A stretch of 64,000 nt of DNA from Tolumonas osonensis (GCF_014202415.1 NZ_JACHGR010000001.1:310001-374000); one strand, 5' to 3'. Counted from the first letter of the stretch, positions 29,657 to 40,191 are shown. Numbers and translations: made by a program. The notes: generated from the sequence alone by a model not told the origin.

Positions 29657-30307
29657 ATGCAAGCAAAATGTTTTCTTTTTGATTTAGATGGCACATTAAT
29701 TGATTCATTACCAGCATCAGAAAGAGTTTGGACCCAATGGGCGCATGAACACAACGTTCTTGTTAATGATGTTTTAAATTATATCCATGGTAGACAAGCG
29801 GTAGAATCATTACGACATTTCATGCAAGGCTGTACTGAAAATGAAGTTCAGCTGGCATTATTAGATCTGGAAAGAAGAGAGTGTAATGAAACTCATGACA
29901 TTGCTGAAATTGACGGTGCGATTAATTTCCTAAATGAGTTAAATCGACATAAAACTCCTTGGGCTATTGTAACGTCTGGTACTCCAAAACTCGCTCGAGC
30001 TCGACATCAAGCGGCAAAGTTGCCAATGCCATCTTTATTTATTACCGCTGAACATATTAAAAACAGCAAACCTCATCCAGAAGCTTATTTATTAGCTGCA
30101 AATACTCTTGGTTTTAAGCCTGAGGAATGTATTGTCGTTGAGGACGCACTAGCCGGCATTCAATCTGGTGTTGCAGCCGGATGTCAGGTGATTGCAGTAA
30201 ATCATAAATATAAAAATGATACGAGTGTCAAACTCCATATCACTTCTTATCATCAAATTGCGTTGAATTTTCTTGAAAATGATATGATTACGGTTTCATT
30301 GAAGTAG
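29657..30307 (+). CDS. HAD-superfamily sugar-phosphate phosphatase
   Basis: This 216-residue HAD hydrolase is of the beta-phosphoglucomutase/sugar-phosphatase subgroup. Motif I is FLFDLDGTLIDSL with both aspartates, the cap domain follows, motif II is AIVTSGT, motif III includes KPHPEAYLLA, and motif IV is CIVVEDALAGIQSG. Second-aspartate retention and the small alpha-helical cap are typical of phosphatases such as E. coli YfbT. It is the first of two plus-strand genes (AraC regulator next, 22 bp away) that converge on the sugar operon, so it may dephosphorylate an accumulating sugar phosphate from that pathway. Codon use is AT-rich like the rest of the island. Confidence 0.85.
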   Translation: MQAKCFLFDLDGTLIDSLPASERVWTQWAHEHNVLVNDVLNYIHGRQAVESLRHFMQGCTENEVQLALLDLERRECNETHDIAEIDGAINFLNELNRHKTPWAIVTSGTPKLARARHQAAKLPMPSLFITAEHIKNSKPHPEAYLLAANTLGFKPEECIVVEDALAGIQSGVAAGCQVIAVNHKYKNDTSVKLHITSYHQIALNFLENDMITVSLK

Positions 30308-30329
30308 TTATGTGCTCTAGGAAACCCTG

Positions 30330-31178
30330 ATGAATCATGATCTTATTAATACTCTCGACGGTTTTATGTCTGCAACTGACTCGTTGTCTAAAATCATTTT
30401 TTCAGGGGAGACAACAACTCCATTACCAATGGCATATCAGGTCAACTTTCCCCGTTTGGAATTAGTTGTTGATGGTTCAATTGAAATGACTATTGGCGGA
30501 TATGCTGATGATATCAACAAAATACAACAAACAAGATCAACTGCATTGTTTGTCCCTCCTGATGGATGGAATAAACCAGAATGGATGTCACCGGTAACGA
30601 CACTAAGCCTTTTATTTAGTAAACAACAAATTGGGTTTAGTTTAATGCATTGGAGTGGATCTAATTTTGAAATTTTAGCTAAAGACCATATTACAATTAG
30701 CAAATCCAGAATATGCGAACTGCTTATCCAAGCACTCAATGAAATTTCATTACAAACAGAACATCAAGATACAGCTATTCAATTAGTGAAAGCGCTTATT
30801 AGTTTCTCTATTGAGAGCTTAAGAGATACAAAAACTCAGTACTCTCGTGGCTATGCGTTGTTTAACGCAGTAAGGAATTTCATTGAAAAAAATTATCAGC
30901 AACCACTCACAAGAGAATCAGTTGCAGCTGAATTTTTTATTTCTCCGAATTATCTTTCTTGGTTGTTCAGGAAAGAGGGCCATATTACGTTTAACGACTT
31001 CATTAATTTTGTCCGGTTGGAAAGAGCTAAGTATCTATTGAAGCGGTTTGATATAACTATCCACGAGATAGCACAACAATGTGGTTTCAATGATTCAAAT
31101 TATTTTTGCCGGATCTTTAAAAAGAAAACCGCACTAGCCCCATCTGAATACAGAAAACAATTTAGAATTAATCAATAA
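30330..31178 (+). CDS. AraC-family transcriptional regulator of the sugar cluster
   Basis: This 282-residue regulator has an N-terminal ligand-binding half without an obvious cupin signature and a C-terminal pair of helix-turn-helices: TRESVAAEFFISPNYLSWLF and TIHEIAQQCGFNDSNYFCRI, ending KKKTALAPSEYRKQF. AGGAAA precedes the ATG at 30330. It ends exactly one base before the stop codon of the convergent EIIB gene, so the two transcripts must overlap. As the only regulator in the island it is the likely activator of the PTS operon; the inducer is presumably the transported sugar or its phosphate. Confidence 0.88.
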   Translation: MNHDLINTLDGFMSATDSLSKIIFSGETTTPLPMAYQVNFPRLELVVDGSIEMTIGGYADDINKIQQTRSTALFVPPDGWNKPEWMSPVTTLSLLFSKQQIGFSLMHWSGSNFEILAKDHITISKSRICELLIQALNEISLQTEHQDTAIQLVKALISFSIESLRDTKTQYSRGYALFNAVRNFIEKNYQQPLTRESVAAEFFISPNYLSWLFRKEGHITFNDFINFVRLERAKYLLKRFDITIHEIAQQCGFNDSNYFCRIFKKKTALAPSEYRKQFRINQ

Positions 31179-31529
31179 TCAGAAGTCTAATCTTGTTCCT
31201 TTCGGATGATTGAGGATTTTGTCGATAGCACGGAATAGCTTTTCAGTGTTGAGCATAACATCGCTAATGCTGATTGAGATCAAACGGCAAGGAACATCAA
31301 AACGCTCAGCCCCTGCGATATTGATATCAGAAGTGATAATCACAACATCTGCATTTCTGATGTCTTCTTCATCAACGTGTTGCTCAGAACCTAGAACACC
31401 TTGGGTTTCCACTATGATTTTATGCCCATAAGTAGCACAATACTTTCTGAGTTTTTCAGCTGCCATATATGTATGAGCCACACCAGTGACACACGCAGTC
31501 ACAGCCACTATATTCAAATTAGTTTTCAT
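31179..31529 (-). CDS. PTS system fructose-type EIIB component (second copy)
   Basis: This 116-residue cytoplasmic EIIB accepts phosphate from EIIA on a cysteine and passes it to sugar at EIIC. The active site is VTACVTGVAHTYMAAEKL, with cysteine near residue 13; VETQGVLG follows as in the Fru family. It is the last gene of the island operon, but a terminator and its own promoter separate it from the first EIIB, so its dosage may be set independently. Its stop codon abuts that of the convergent AraC gene. A different sugar specificity from the first EIIB is possible. Confidence 0.88.
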   Translation of the reverse strand: MKTNLNIVAVTACVTGVAHTYMAAEKLRKYCATYGHKIIVETQGVLGSEQHVDEEDIRNADVVIITSDINIAGAERFDVPCRLISISISDVMLNTEKLFRAIDKILNHPKGTRLDF

Positions 31530-31538
31530 CTTGAACTC

Positions 31539-31593
31539 AAAACATAGTAGAAAATATTGCGATAATACTACTATGTTTTATATTTTTTATCAA
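31539..31593 (-). promoter_or_regulatory. Promoter with large dyad in front of the second EIIB gene
   Basis: On the minus strand TTGATA (31588-31593) and TAGTAT (31565-31570) are separated by 17 bp, close to a sigma-70 consensus. A perfect 12-bp inverted repeat, AAAACATAGTAG (31539-31550) and CTACTATGTTTT (31568-31579), overlaps the -10 and leader. It could be a repressor operator or a leader hairpin. Confidence 0.65.
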
Positions 31594-31625
31594 GTTACAT
31601 ACAAATGTGACATTTGTTTTATATA

Positions 31626-31650
31626 AAAAGGGGAGCTTACTCCCCTTTTT
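31626..31650 (-). terminator. Terminator between the two EIIB genes
   Basis: AAAAAGGGGAG and CTCCCCTTTTT form an 11-bp stem with a three-base loop, 9 bp past the first EIIB stop codon. It should end or attenuate the long operon transcript before the second EIIB gene. Confidence 0.85.
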
Positions 31651-31658
31651 ATTAATAG

Positions 31659-31982
31659 CTATGCACTCTGCTTAGCCATATATGCTTCTATTTTATCCAT
31701 CAATTTTTTAGAGCTTCTGATAATTTCACTACAACCAGCTTTAATTACAGGTTTGCCTTTAAATCGTTCTTCACCTTTAATAGCGACATCGGTTGACAAA
31801 ATCACTATATCAGCACATTTAATTAAATCATTATTTAAAGGATTATCAATCCCTAAAGATCCTTGTGTTTCAACAGTTACTTTCCAACCTTTTTCTTCAG
31901 CTGAAGCAATTATTGCTTCAGCTGCCATGTAAGTATGAGCAACCCCTGTAGGGCATGCAGTAACGCCTACTATACTAACCAT
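31659..31982 (-). CDS. PTS system fructose-type EIIB component (first copy)
   Basis: This 107-residue EIIB has MVSIVGVTACPTGVAHTYMA at the N-terminus; the cysteine near residue 10 is the phosphorylation site. The VETQGSLG segment and IVILSTDVAIKGEERF are characteristic of the fructose/mannitol superfamily EIIB domain. It works with the EIIC two genes upstream and the EIIA domain of the fusion protein at the head of the operon. It lies 63 bp after the GatZ-like gene and just before a terminator. Confidence 0.92.
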   Translation of the reverse strand: MVSIVGVTACPTGVAHTYMAAEAIIASAEEKGWKVTVETQGSLGIDNPLNNDLIKCADIVILSTDVAIKGEERFKGKPVIKAGCSEIIRSSKKLMDKIEAYMAKQSA

Positions 31983-32045
31983 GATAATATTCTCTCTATA
32001 AATTGTTTCTGATATTAAATATTACAAATATCGAAATTCATTTAA

Positions 32046-33299
32046 TTACATTGCAGAGACGGCTTTTGTCAGACCTGGCATATTGAAACATTCGGCTTCA
32101 TTTTGAATCATGTCTTTAATCTTATTGATTAAATAACGATTCGGTGTGATGCCAAAGTTTTCCAGGTTTTTAAACATGATCTCTTTTTCACGAAGAACTG
32201 ATTCTTTTTCATAGTTATAGTGACCACTTAATTCACATACAACTTGAAGCAACTCTTCATTCTTCAATAACTCTTCGTCTGTGATATTTTTATGTTCTTC
32301 TGTCATCCATTTTTTCCATTTATGACTCAGAACACACTCTTTTTTCAGTTGAGTTGTGAAAGATGAACAATTACTAATCAGACCTTTCGCTGCAAGATCT
32401 TTTTCTACTTCATGCAATTTGAGGTATGCGCGCGTTTCAATTGTTCCATAAGCTGGCGCAACGTTCATTGCAGTGATGCCTAATCCAGGGTGTTTCAGAA
32501 GAATATCATCAGGTAAGTAGTCGCCATTGTGTTCTTTCAAACCAACACCATAACGAGCAGCAATTTCACCTAAATTGTGTGATTGAACTTCATTAAAATG
32601 ACCAACATTCTGTGTTAAACGAGTCAAAGTACCTGTCTGACCAACGATAAAGACTGGTTGAGGTAAACCTTTATCTTCCAGACGTTGGCTTAATGTCTTA
32701 ATGAAGTTTTCATATGTTTCAAGAGATGTTAACCCACCATTGGTTTCTTCAGTGCCTACTTCGTAGAACACTTCTGCGAGGTTATTTTCTTTACGATATT
32801 CCTCACAAAACTCAATTAAATCAACAGTACGTTCAAGAACAACGTTGATATCAATTACTTTACCCATCACGTAAGGATCTTTAGTTGGATCGATATGCAA
32901 CAGATCGAAACCTGCGTTCATATCTTCCATATAAGATTTACGTGCAAGTTTCATCGCTTCAGCTTCTGGCAGGTGATTAGTACGTTCCGCATCACGTTGC
33001 CATGGTCCGCCATGGTCACGACATAAGAAATAGTCGCCACCAAAGGATACTTTGTCCGCGATAGCTTTCAGGTCAGCAGCAAAGCGATATTGATCCCAAC
33101 CGTTTACATAGCCAGCACCAAATTCATCTGCATCAACTTGATTTCGGCTGGCAATGAACATAATTGGCATATCAAGGTCACGGCCCAATTCGAAACAAGC
33201 TTGAATCAAATTTGGTGACATAGGGCCAATTCCGAGCATTGTTACTTTATTATTATTTTTTACAATGTAATCTACATATTTCTTTAATGAGTTTTTCAT
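32046..33299 (-). CDS. GatZ/KbaZ-family protein, possible ketohexose-6-phosphate 4-epimerase
   Basis: This 417-residue protein belongs to the family annotated as the non-catalytic subunit of D-tagatose-1,6-bisphosphate aldolase. Family landmarks are IASRNQVDADEFGAGYV, FLCRDHGGPWQRDAE, GFDLLHIDPTKDP and VGTEETNGGLTS. In E. coli GatZ needs its catalytic partner GatY, but no class II aldolase gene occurs here. Several GatZ relatives from thermophiles are known to act alone as fructose/tagatose 6-phosphate 4-epimerases, so that role is a reasonable inference given the PTS and the transketolase/transaldolase pair. AGAGG precedes the ATG. It sits between EIIC and EIIB. Exact substrate is unknown. 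Confidence 0.8.
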   Translation of the reverse strand: MKNSLKKYVDYIVKNNNKVTMLGIGPMSPNLIQACFELGRDLDMPIMFIASRNQVDADEFGAGYVNGWDQYRFAADLKAIADKVSFGGDYFLCRDHGGPWQRDAERTNHLPEAEAMKLARKSYMEDMNAGFDLLHIDPTKDPYVMGKVIDINVVLERTVDLIEFCEEYRKENNLAEVFYEVGTEETNGGLTSLETYENFIKTLSQRLEDKGLPQPVFIVGQTGTLTRLTQNVGHFNEVQSHNLGEIAARYGVGLKEHNGDYLPDDILLKHPGLGITAMNVAPAYGTIETRAYLKLHEVEKDLAAKGLISNCSSFTTQLKKECVLSHKWKKWMTEEHKNITDEELLKNEELLQVVCELSGHYNYEKESVLREKEIMFKNLENFGITPNRYLINKIKDMIQNEAECFNMPGLTKAVSAM

Positions 33300-33365
33300 T
33301 TTTAACCTCTGGTACTACTTATTGGCTTGTAGGCTTATGGGGTACTGACTCTGCGTTTGGCAGCT

Positions 33366-34433
33366 TTAATTTAGGGTGATATTAAAATCGTCGTCCGCAG
33401 AGTCAGTGATTTCTTGTTTAGAACTTTTCCAGTATTTTTTCAGCAACATAACTACTACAGCTGTAGTCAGTGCGCCTAAAGCAACCGCGATAACATATCC
33501 AACAGGGTTACCAACAATCGGCAGAACAATCAGACCGCCCCATGGAGCATGGTTAGTTGCACCGAAAATCAGAGAGACAATTGACGCAACTGCACCACCA
33601 ACCATATTTGCAGGGATAACACGCAGTGGATCTGATGCAGCAAACGGAATTGCACCTTCACTGATACCGATACAACCCATGATTAATGCTGGTTTACCGG
33701 CTTCACGTTCTTCTGAAGTGAATACGCCTTTGAAGAGGAAAGTTGCTAAAGCCATACCCAGTGGTGGTGTACATACTGGTGCAGCTACCGCAGCCATCAG
33801 TTCCGGAGTTGTGCCCATCAATGCAACAGCAAAGAAAAAGGCAGTTTTATTCATCGGGCCACCCATGTCGAAGGTGATCATGCAGCCCAGGATGATACCC
33901 ATCACAACTTTTGATGAGTCCTGCATTCCTGATAACCAATCGCCGAGGAACTTCATGATGCCAGCAATTGGATCGCCGATGATATAGATAACAATCATTC
34001 CGGTCAGGAAGGTTCCTAACAATGGAATAATGAAGATTGGCATGATTGATTTCAGAAAATCAGGCAATTTCAAAGACTTGATAATCTGAATGATGTAATA
34101 GACAAGGATGCCTGCAATCAAACCAGATAACATGCCACCTAAGAAGCCGGCGCCCATGCTATTTGCCAGATAGGCACCAATTGCGCCTGGAGCAATACCT
34201 GCTTTATCACTAATCGAATAGGCAATAAAACCACCTAAGATTGGGATAAATAAGGTCAATCCAGCGATACCAATCGTAGACATTGATTTCAAAATGCCTG
34301 CGTCAGGAACAGCTGCTTTACCGCTGATCATGACGGCTAAGGCTAATAAAACACCGCCAGCGACTACGAACGGGATCATATAGGAAACACCGGTCATAAA
34401 GTGTTTCCGAGTATCTTTTAGAATCGACAACAT
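33366..34433 (-). CDS. PTS system fructose-type EIIC permease
   Basis: This 355-residue inner-membrane sugar channel has about nine to ten hydrophobic segments. The N-terminal RKHFMTGVSYMIPFVVAGG and the substrate-loop GCIGISEGAIPFAASDP are typical of fructose-family EIIC (FrwC/FryC type); FDMGGPMNKTAFFF is another hallmark. It transports and, with EIIB, phosphorylates a ketose-like sugar. Start at 34433 has AAGGA eight bases upstream; eight extra codons upstream are rejected. Unlike many fructose permeases it has no fused EIIB, which is supplied by two separate genes downstream. Confidence 0.93.
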   Translation of the reverse strand: MLSILKDTRKHFMTGVSYMIPFVVAGGVLLALAVMISGKAAVPDAGILKSMSTIGIAGLTLFIPILGGFIAYSISDKAGIAPGAIGAYLANSMGAGFLGGMLSGLIAGILVYYIIQIIKSLKLPDFLKSIMPIFIIPLLGTFLTGMIVIYIIGDPIAGIMKFLGDWLSGMQDSSKVVMGIILGCMITFDMGGPMNKTAFFFAVALMGTTPELMAAVAAPVCTPPLGMALATFLFKGVFTSEEREAGKPALIMGCIGISEGAIPFAASDPLRVIPANMVGGAVASIVSLIFGATNHAPWGGLIVLPIVGNPVGYVIAVALGALTTAVVVMLLKKYWKSSKQEITDSADDDFNITLN

Positions 34434-34521
34434 AAATATTTCCTTTTGAAGTTGCATTTCAATTTAATATGGATAATTACTTCATCCTGTTATTAACTGG
34501 AACCAGAAATTTAAATTGCCA

Positions 34522-36513
34522 TTATTTATGTTCTTTGATTGCTTTGATTAAATTTTCTTTAGTGATACCGAAATGCTCATACAACAATTCAGCAGGAGCC
34601 GACTCACCAAATGTTTCCATTCCGATAACAGAACCATCTAACCCTACATATTTAAACCACAGGTCTTTACTTGCAGCTTCAATAGCAACACGGTTTCTAA
34701 TATTTGTAGGTAATACTGAGTCTTTATATTCTTTAGACTGAGCATCGAAAACATCAGTTGATGGCATTGAAACCACTCTGACATTTATTCCCTGTGTTGC
34801 TAATTCATCAGAAGCCTGAATTGCAAGGCTAACTTCAGAGCCTGTTGCAATAATAATTGCCTGGACTTCTCCCTCAGGCTCTTTTAATACATAGCCTCCT
34901 TTCTTAACGTTATTTAATTGCTCAGTTGTTCTTATGTGTTGAGCAAGATTTTGTCTGGAGAAAATTAAGGCTGTCGGGCCGTTTTTATTCTCAATCGCAA
35001 ATTTCCAAGAAACTGCTGTTTCAACCTGGTCGCAAGGGCGCCATGTAGATAAATTAGGTGTACTGCGTAGAGAAGTTAACTGTTCAACAGGCTGATGAGT
35101 TGGACCATCTTCACCCAACCCAATAGAGTCATGGGTATATACAAAGATCGAACGTTGCTTCATTAAAGCTGCCATACGAACAGCATTTCTTGCGTATTCC
35201 ATGAACATCAGGAACGTCGCACCGTAAGGAATAAATCCACCATGTAATGCAACCCCATTCATTAATGCAGACATCCCAAATTCACGGACACCATAATGAA
35301 TATAGTTACCAGCAGCATTTTCAGGTGTGATTGATTCTGAACCACTCCACATTGTTAGATTTGAAGGCGCTAAATCAGCTGAACCGCCTAATAGTTCGGG
35401 CAAGAATGCTGCGTAAGCTTCAATCGCATTCTGACTTGCCTTACGAGAAGCCAAAGTCGCTGGTTCAGCCTGCAATTTTTCAACGAAACTAACTGATTTT
35501 GCAGCCCAAGTTTCAGGAAGTTCACCATTTACACGGCGAGTAAACTCTTGTGCTAACTCTGGAAATTGTTTGCTGTACTCAGCGAATTGTTTATCCCATG
35601 CGCTTTCTTTTACTTGACCAATTTCTTTGGCGTCCCACATAGCAGCGATTTCAGTTGGGATAACAAATGGCTCATATGACCAGCCTAAAGCCTCACGAGC
35701 AGCTTGAACTTCAGCCGCGCCTAAAGGTGAACCGTGACAGTCATGTGAACCTGATTTATTTGGAGAACCAAAACCAATGATTGTTTTACAGCAAATTAGC
35801 GTTGGTTTATCTGTGACTGACTGAGCTTCTTCGATAGCAGCCTTGATCGCAGCCGCATTATGACCATCAACTTGACGAATAACATGCCAACCGTAAGCTT
35901 CGAAACGAGCAGGAGTATTGTCTGTAAACCATCCTTCCACATGGCCATCAATGGAGATCCCATTGTCATCCCAGAACGCGACCAGTTTGCCCAGTTTCAA
36001 TGTACCAGCAAGTGAACAGACTTCATGAGAAATACCTTCCATCATGCATCCATCGCCCATGAATACATAAGTGAAGTGATCAACGACATCAAGACCTGGG
36101 CGGTTAAAATGAGCGCCTAACACCTTCTCAGCCAAAGCCATACCGACACCATTTGCGATGCCTTGACCAAGAGGGCCTGTAGTTGTTTCTACGCCTGGTG
36201 CATAACCGTATTCAGGATGACCTGGAGTTTTAGAATGTAACTGACGGAACTGTTTCAGGTCTTCAATACTAAGATCGTAACCAGTCAGATGTAACAATGA
36301 ATACAGCAACATTGAACCGTGGCCATTTGACAGAATGAAACGGTCTCGGTTACTCCATTGAGGATTTGAAGGGTTGTGATTCATGAAATCACGCCATAAA
36401 ACTTCAGCAATATCGGCCATGCCCATTGGTGCGCCAGGATGACCTGAATTCGCTTTTTGAACCGCATCCATTGATAAAGCGCGTATAGCATTCGCTAGAA
36501 CTCGACGTTCCAT
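34522..36513 (-). CDS. tkt: Transketolase
   Basis: Transketolase is a thiamine-diphosphate enzyme moving two-carbon ketol units between pentose, heptose and hexose phosphates. The 663-residue protein has full family features: [19 protein letters not shown], the ThDP motif [18 protein letters not shown] to [14 protein letters not shown], and [24 protein letters not shown] precedes the ATG. Being inside a PTS operon, directly after transaldolase, it is probably a dedicated copy, separate from a housekeeping one elsewhere in the genome. Codon use is AT-rich like its neighbours. Specificity for the ordinary donor sugars is likely but untested. Confidence 0.95.
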   Translation of the reverse strand: MERRVLANAIRALSMDAVQKANSGHPGAPMGMADIAEVLWRDFMNHNPSNPQWSNRDRFILSNGHGSMLLYSLLHLTGYDLSIEDLKQFRQLHSKTPGHPEYGYAPGVETTTGPLGQGIANGVGMALAEKVLGAHFNRPGLDVVDHFTYVFMGDGCMMEGISHEVCSLAGTLKLGKLVAFWDDNGISIDGHVEGWFTDNTPARFEAYGWHVIRQVDGHNAAAIKAAIEEAQSVTDKPTLICCKTIIGFGSPNKSGSHDCHGSPLGAAEVQAAREALGWSYEPFVIPTEIAAMWDAKEIGQVKESAWDKQFAEYSKQFPELAQEFTRRVNGELPETWAAKSVSFVEKLQAEPATLASRKASQNAIEAYAAFLPELLGGSADLAPSNLTMWSGSESITPENAAGNYIHYGVREFGMSALMNGVALHGGFIPYGATFLMFMEYARNAVRMAALMKQRSIFVYTHDSIGLGEDGPTHQPVEQLTSLRSTPNLSTWRPCDQVETAVSWKFAIENKNGPTALIFSRQNLAQHIRTTEQLNNVKKGGYVLKEPEGEVQAIIIATGSEVSLAIQASDELATQGINVRVVSMPSTDVFDAQSKEYKDSVLPTNIRNRVAIEAASKDLWFKYVGLDGSVIGMETFGESAPAELLYEHFGITKENLIKAIKEHK

Positions 36514-36556
36514 AAAAAACTCCAGTAATAAATATTTAATTCAGAAATATTGAAGA

Positions 36557-37513
36557 TCAGATGCTATTTAATTTCTCAATAATAATTTTCTCTAATTTTT
36601 CCTGATCTTGAGCAAATGCTCTGATACCTTCTGAGAGTTTTTCTACTGCCATCGCATCCTGATTATGTTCCCAACGGAAACCTGGCTCGGTAATTTCTGT
36701 CTTCGTAATAGCTGTATTATTTAAATCACGGATAGCAGGAATAATATCACCATCCATATTGCTCAATGCTTTTAATAAATCAGGGCTAATAGTTAATCGG
36801 TCACAACCAGTAAGGGCAATGATCTCATCAACATTTCTAAAACTAGCGCCCATAACAACAGTTTTATAATTATTTGATTTGTAGAAGTTATAGATATTTT
36901 TAACTGACAATACGCCTGGGTCATTCTCAGCAGTAAAAGTTGTTCCTGTTTTAGCCTTATACCAATCCATAATTCGGCCAACAAATGGAGAAATCAGATA
37001 TACACCAGCATCGGCACATGCTTTGGCTTGTGCAGTTGAGAATAATAAAGTCAGGTTACAATTTACACCTTCTGCTTCAAGCACTTTCGCTGCTTGAATA
37101 CCTTCCCAAGTTGAAGCGATTTTAATTAAAATACGGTCTTTAGTTACTCCGTATGATTCATACAGATCAATAAGTTCTTTTGCTTTTCTTATTGTTTTCT
37201 GTGTATCGAAAGAAAGTCTTGCATCAACCTCGGTAGATATACGACCAGGAACAATATTTAAAATTTCCTTACCAATACCAACAGCCAACAAATCAGAAAT
37301 ATATGACACTTTCATATCGCTAGGCAGATTTTCTTTCTCAACTTTAACTAAAGCATCATCGAGAAGATAATTATATTTACCGCTAGCCATAGCTTTTAAA
37401 ATCAGCGATGGGTTTGTTGTTGCATCTTCTGGTTTTAATTCTTTGATTGAATCGATATCACCAGTGTCTGCTACAATAATTGTGTGTCTTTTTAAAGCCT
37501 CTAATTTGTTCAT
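36557..37513 (-). CDS. tal: Transaldolase
   Basis: This 318-residue class I transaldolase transfers dihydroxyacetone units between sedoheptulose 7-phosphate or fructose 6-phosphate and aldose phosphates. TalA/TalB features are [19 protein letters not shown], the [11 protein letters not shown] substrate loop, the Schiff-base lysine in [12 protein letters not shown], and [12 protein letters not shown]. The frame is open 22 codons further, but AAGGGTG lies just before the ATG at 37513, and that start gives the family N-terminus. It begins 10 bp after the EI fusion and precedes transketolase by 43 bp, mirroring the talA-tktB pair of E. coli. It is a full-length transaldolase, not the short fructose-6-phosphate aldolase found in frw/gat-type loci. 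Confidence 0.95.
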   Translation of the reverse strand: MNKLEALKRHTIIVADTGDIDSIKELKPEDATTNPSLILKAMASGKYNYLLDDALVKVEKENLPSDMKVSYISDLLAVGIGKEILNIVPGRISTEVDARLSFDTQKTIRKAKELIDLYESYGVTKDRILIKIASTWEGIQAAKVLEAEGVNCNLTLLFSTAQAKACADAGVYLISPFVGRIMDWYKAKTGTTFTAENDPGVLSVKNIYNFYKSNNYKTVVMGASFRNVDEIIALTGCDRLTISPDLLKALSNMDGDIIPAIRDLNNTAITKTEITEPGFRWEHNQDAMAVEKLSEGIRAFAQDQEKLEKIIIEKLNSI

Positions 37514-37523
37514 TACTGCACCC

Positions 37524-40046
37524 TTACGCCAGATGTTCATTAAATATATCGTGAATTTGACTAGTGGAATTAGAATCAAATATTTGATTTCTAAAATCCT
37601 TGTTCATTATTTTCTTTGCAAGTTTAGAGAAAATCTTCATATGATCATTTCCACCTGCATCTACAGATTCTTTACGCAAAGCCAGCATGACAATAACTGA
37701 GACTTCAGAGTTACCCCAATTAATTGGTTCAGCTAATTTACAGATACTAATTGTATTACTAAGCATTTGTTCTGATTTTGAATGAGGAATAGCAAACCCA
37801 AATCCAATATCTGTTGTATATGCTTCTTCCCTTAACCATAAGTCATCAATAAACTTAAATCTATTTTTGCATCTACCAGCTAGATATAATTTATCAACGA
37901 TACCTTTTAATGCTTCTTCTTTATTTTTGAAATCAGCATCATATAAGATGCAATCTTCAGAAATAATACTGTCATTCCTAATCTGTGTTTGTTCATGTTC
38001 TAAAAGATATTCGACTTCTTCTGCTGTTTTTGCATTGCAGAGTTTATCCACCAACGCAGAACACAAATTAAAATCTAATTTTGATAGTTCTTCTTTAGTT
38101 CTGGCAATAGCATTGCAGCTCATACTAATTTCATCTAAACCCAGACCTGTCAGGATTGGTAATGCTTTCTGCATTCCACCCATTTCACCGCAGAGACCAA
38201 TCCATTTACCGTTCTTATGAACACTGTCTGCAATGAATTTCAGAGCTTTGATAAAAGCAGGACTGAAACAATTATAATATTTGCTGACGTTGTGGTTATC
38301 CCGATCGACAGCAATCAGATATTGCGTTAAATCGTTGCTACCAATACTAAGGAAATCAAGGTGTTCGCAGCAAGCATCGATCATAAACATGATAGATGGT
38401 ACTTCAATCATGATGCCTAGTTGATACGAATCACTATAAGTTAACCCCAGATCTCTTAAGGTTGTTTTTGCTTTTTCAACCTCGGACTTAATCCAAAGAA
38501 CCTCTTCATATGAAGAAACCATTGGCACCATTATTTTTATTTTCCCTAATGGTGTAGCACGCAGAATTGCTTTTAACTGATCTTGGAAGAGTTGGTTATA
38601 TTCTTCACAAATTCGAACACCTCTATATCCTAAAAACGGATTATGTTCTTTTGGAATTTTGATAAATTCAGCAGGTTTGTCACCGCCAATATCCATTGTG
38701 CGAATAATGACTGGTTTTCCATCTGCAAATTTAACTGCGGTGCAAAATGCCTGATATAACTCTTCCTCCGTTGGTGCTGATGGTCTATCCATATAGAGCA
38801 TTTCTGTTCTGAAAAGACCAATCCCATCAGCTCCCATAGCAAATGCTTTTTCTGCCTCATCACCAGAGGCGATATTTGCAGCTATTTCAAATGATTTGCC
38901 ATCATTTGTACATCCAGCAGATTTACTATGAACGTTTTGCTTTATGGCTTGTAGGCTTAATACTGTAGATTCTTGTTGATAATAACGAGATACCTCATCA
39001 TTCATCTCGTAAACAACAATTCCGAAATCACCATCAAGAATTACAGTTTTATTTTCTAATGATGACAATGCTGATGTTTCAATACCAAGCACTGTTGGAA
39101 TGCCAAATGATCTAGCCAGAATAATTGTATGTGATGTTGCTCCAGCATGGGTTAATACTAGACCTTTTAGGTATTTTTTATCCATATCAATAAACTGACC
39201 TGGAGTCAGGTTATCAGCAACACAAATTGAATCTTCTGTCAGTTTGAATTCATTTTTAACTGATACATCTGGAGCAAGAATACTAAGAATTTCACTCGCA
39301 ACATCAATTACATCTAACTCTCTTTCTTTTAGATATTGACTATCAGCATTTCTAAACATTTCACGATAACTATTAATTACACTCATTAATGCAGAAACGC
39401 TTCCATCTCCTGTCTTGATGTTTGTTTGTATTTTTTGAATAAAATCTTCATCAGATAAGAAGGATAACTGAAAGTTTAATATTTCTGTTTCTGTTTTAGA
39501 GCATGTAGCTAACTTGTCTTGAATTTCTTTGATTGTTTTATCTATCGCACTTACAAACTTATTTTGTTCAGCTTCAACTGGAGAAACAATATAATCAATG
39601 TCTTTGAAGTCATCCAAATTTACAGCATTCAACGGTTTGATAATACCTTTGGCTATTCCATGAATAACCGATTTACCTTGAATATAAGTAGGATTTGCTT
39701 TTACTAGTGTTCTTGGTAAAGAGGATGCTTCTTCTTCAGTTTCTGTTGTTTCAAGTACAGAATCACAAGCTTCTAATTCATTTTCAATAAAATATGAAAC
39801 ATCTTTAAATGCTTGTTGTTCATCTTCACCAGTAATAACTAATCGACAATCATCCTCAAACAATGTGTTTGTTCCAATTAACGAAAGAACACTTTTAGCG
39901 TTGCCTTTATTCTTATTTCTTTCGTTAATCCAAACAATTTCAGAATTAAAACGATTACATAATTTTTCTAAATGGCTGGCGGGTCTGGCATGAATGCCAT
40001 TTGTTAAAGCACAACGAAAACTATATTCAATACTCATGGTTGCCAT
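37524..40046 (-). CDS. PTS multiphosphoryl transfer protein: HPr-EI-EIIA(Fru) fusion
   Basis: This 840-residue cytoplasmic fusion carries phosphate from phosphoenolpyruvate to the EIIB proteins. The order matches E. coli FryA/FrwA. The HPr domain has phospho-histidine 19 in [13 protein letters not shown]. Enzyme I has its active histidine near 306 in [35 protein letters not shown], and the PEP-site cysteine region LCGEMGG near 621. The C-terminal EIIA(Fru) domain has its histidine near 753 in [10 protein letters not shown]. The pathway therefore need not depend on the general ptsHI proteins. It is the first gene of the operon. A second in-frame ATG three codons in has a more typical spacing to GGGGG and may be the true start. 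Confidence 0.93.
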   Translation of the reverse strand: MATMSIEYSFRCALTNGIHARPASHLEKLCNRFNSEIVWINERNKNKGNAKSVLSLIGTNTLFEDDCRLVITGEDEQQAFKDVSYFIENELEACDSVLETTETEEEASSLPRTLVKANPTYIQGKSVIHGIAKGIIKPLNAVNLDDFKDIDYIVSPVEAEQNKFVSAIDKTIKEIQDKLATCSKTETEILNFQLSFLSDEDFIQKIQTNIKTGDGSVSALMSVINSYREMFRNADSQYLKERELDVIDVASEILSILAPDVSVKNEFKLTEDSICVADNLTPGQFIDMDKKYLKGLVLTHAGATSHTIILARSFGIPTVLGIETSALSSLENKTVILDGDFGIVVYEMNDEVSRYYQQESTVLSLQAIKQNVHSKSAGCTNDGKSFEIAANIASGDEAEKAFAMGADGIGLFRTEMLYMDRPSAPTEEELYQAFCTAVKFADGKPVIIRTMDIGGDKPAEFIKIPKEHNPFLGYRGVRICEEYNQLFQDQLKAILRATPLGKIKIMVPMVSSYEEVLWIKSEVEKAKTTLRDLGLTYSDSYQLGIMIEVPSIMFMIDACCEHLDFLSIGSNDLTQYLIAVDRDNHNVSKYYNCFSPAFIKALKFIADSVHKNGKWIGLCGEMGGMQKALPILTGLGLDEISMSCNAIARTKEELSKLDFNLCSALVDKLCNAKTAEEVEYLLEHEQTQIRNDSIISEDCILYDADFKNKEEALKGIVDKLYLAGRCKNRFKFIDDLWLREEAYTTDIGFGFAIPHSKSEQMLSNTISICKLAEPINWGNSEVSVIVMLALRKESVDAGGNDHMKIFSKLAKKIMNKDFRNQIFDSNSTSQIHDIFNEHLA

Positions 40047-40175
40047 AACCCCCAGATATATATTTTAGAAAGCAGAAATGTTTTTTCTTGATGTTATTAA
40101 GATAAGTCAGCCTACAAAGACTAGCTATTGGACGGAAGGGTAAAAATCTGGACAAATGTACGATCAAGATAGAAG

Positions 40176-40191
40176 TGTGACAAACGTCGCA
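40176..40191. promoter_or_regulatory. Candidate CRP site upstream of the PTS operon
   Basis: TGTGA, six bases, TCGCA matches the CRP consensus (TGTGA-N6-TCACA) at nine of ten core positions. It is centred about 138 bp before the fusion-protein start. A sugar PTS operon is an expected target of catabolite control. The rest of the 480-bp gap (40047-40525) shows no gene. Confidence 0.55.
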
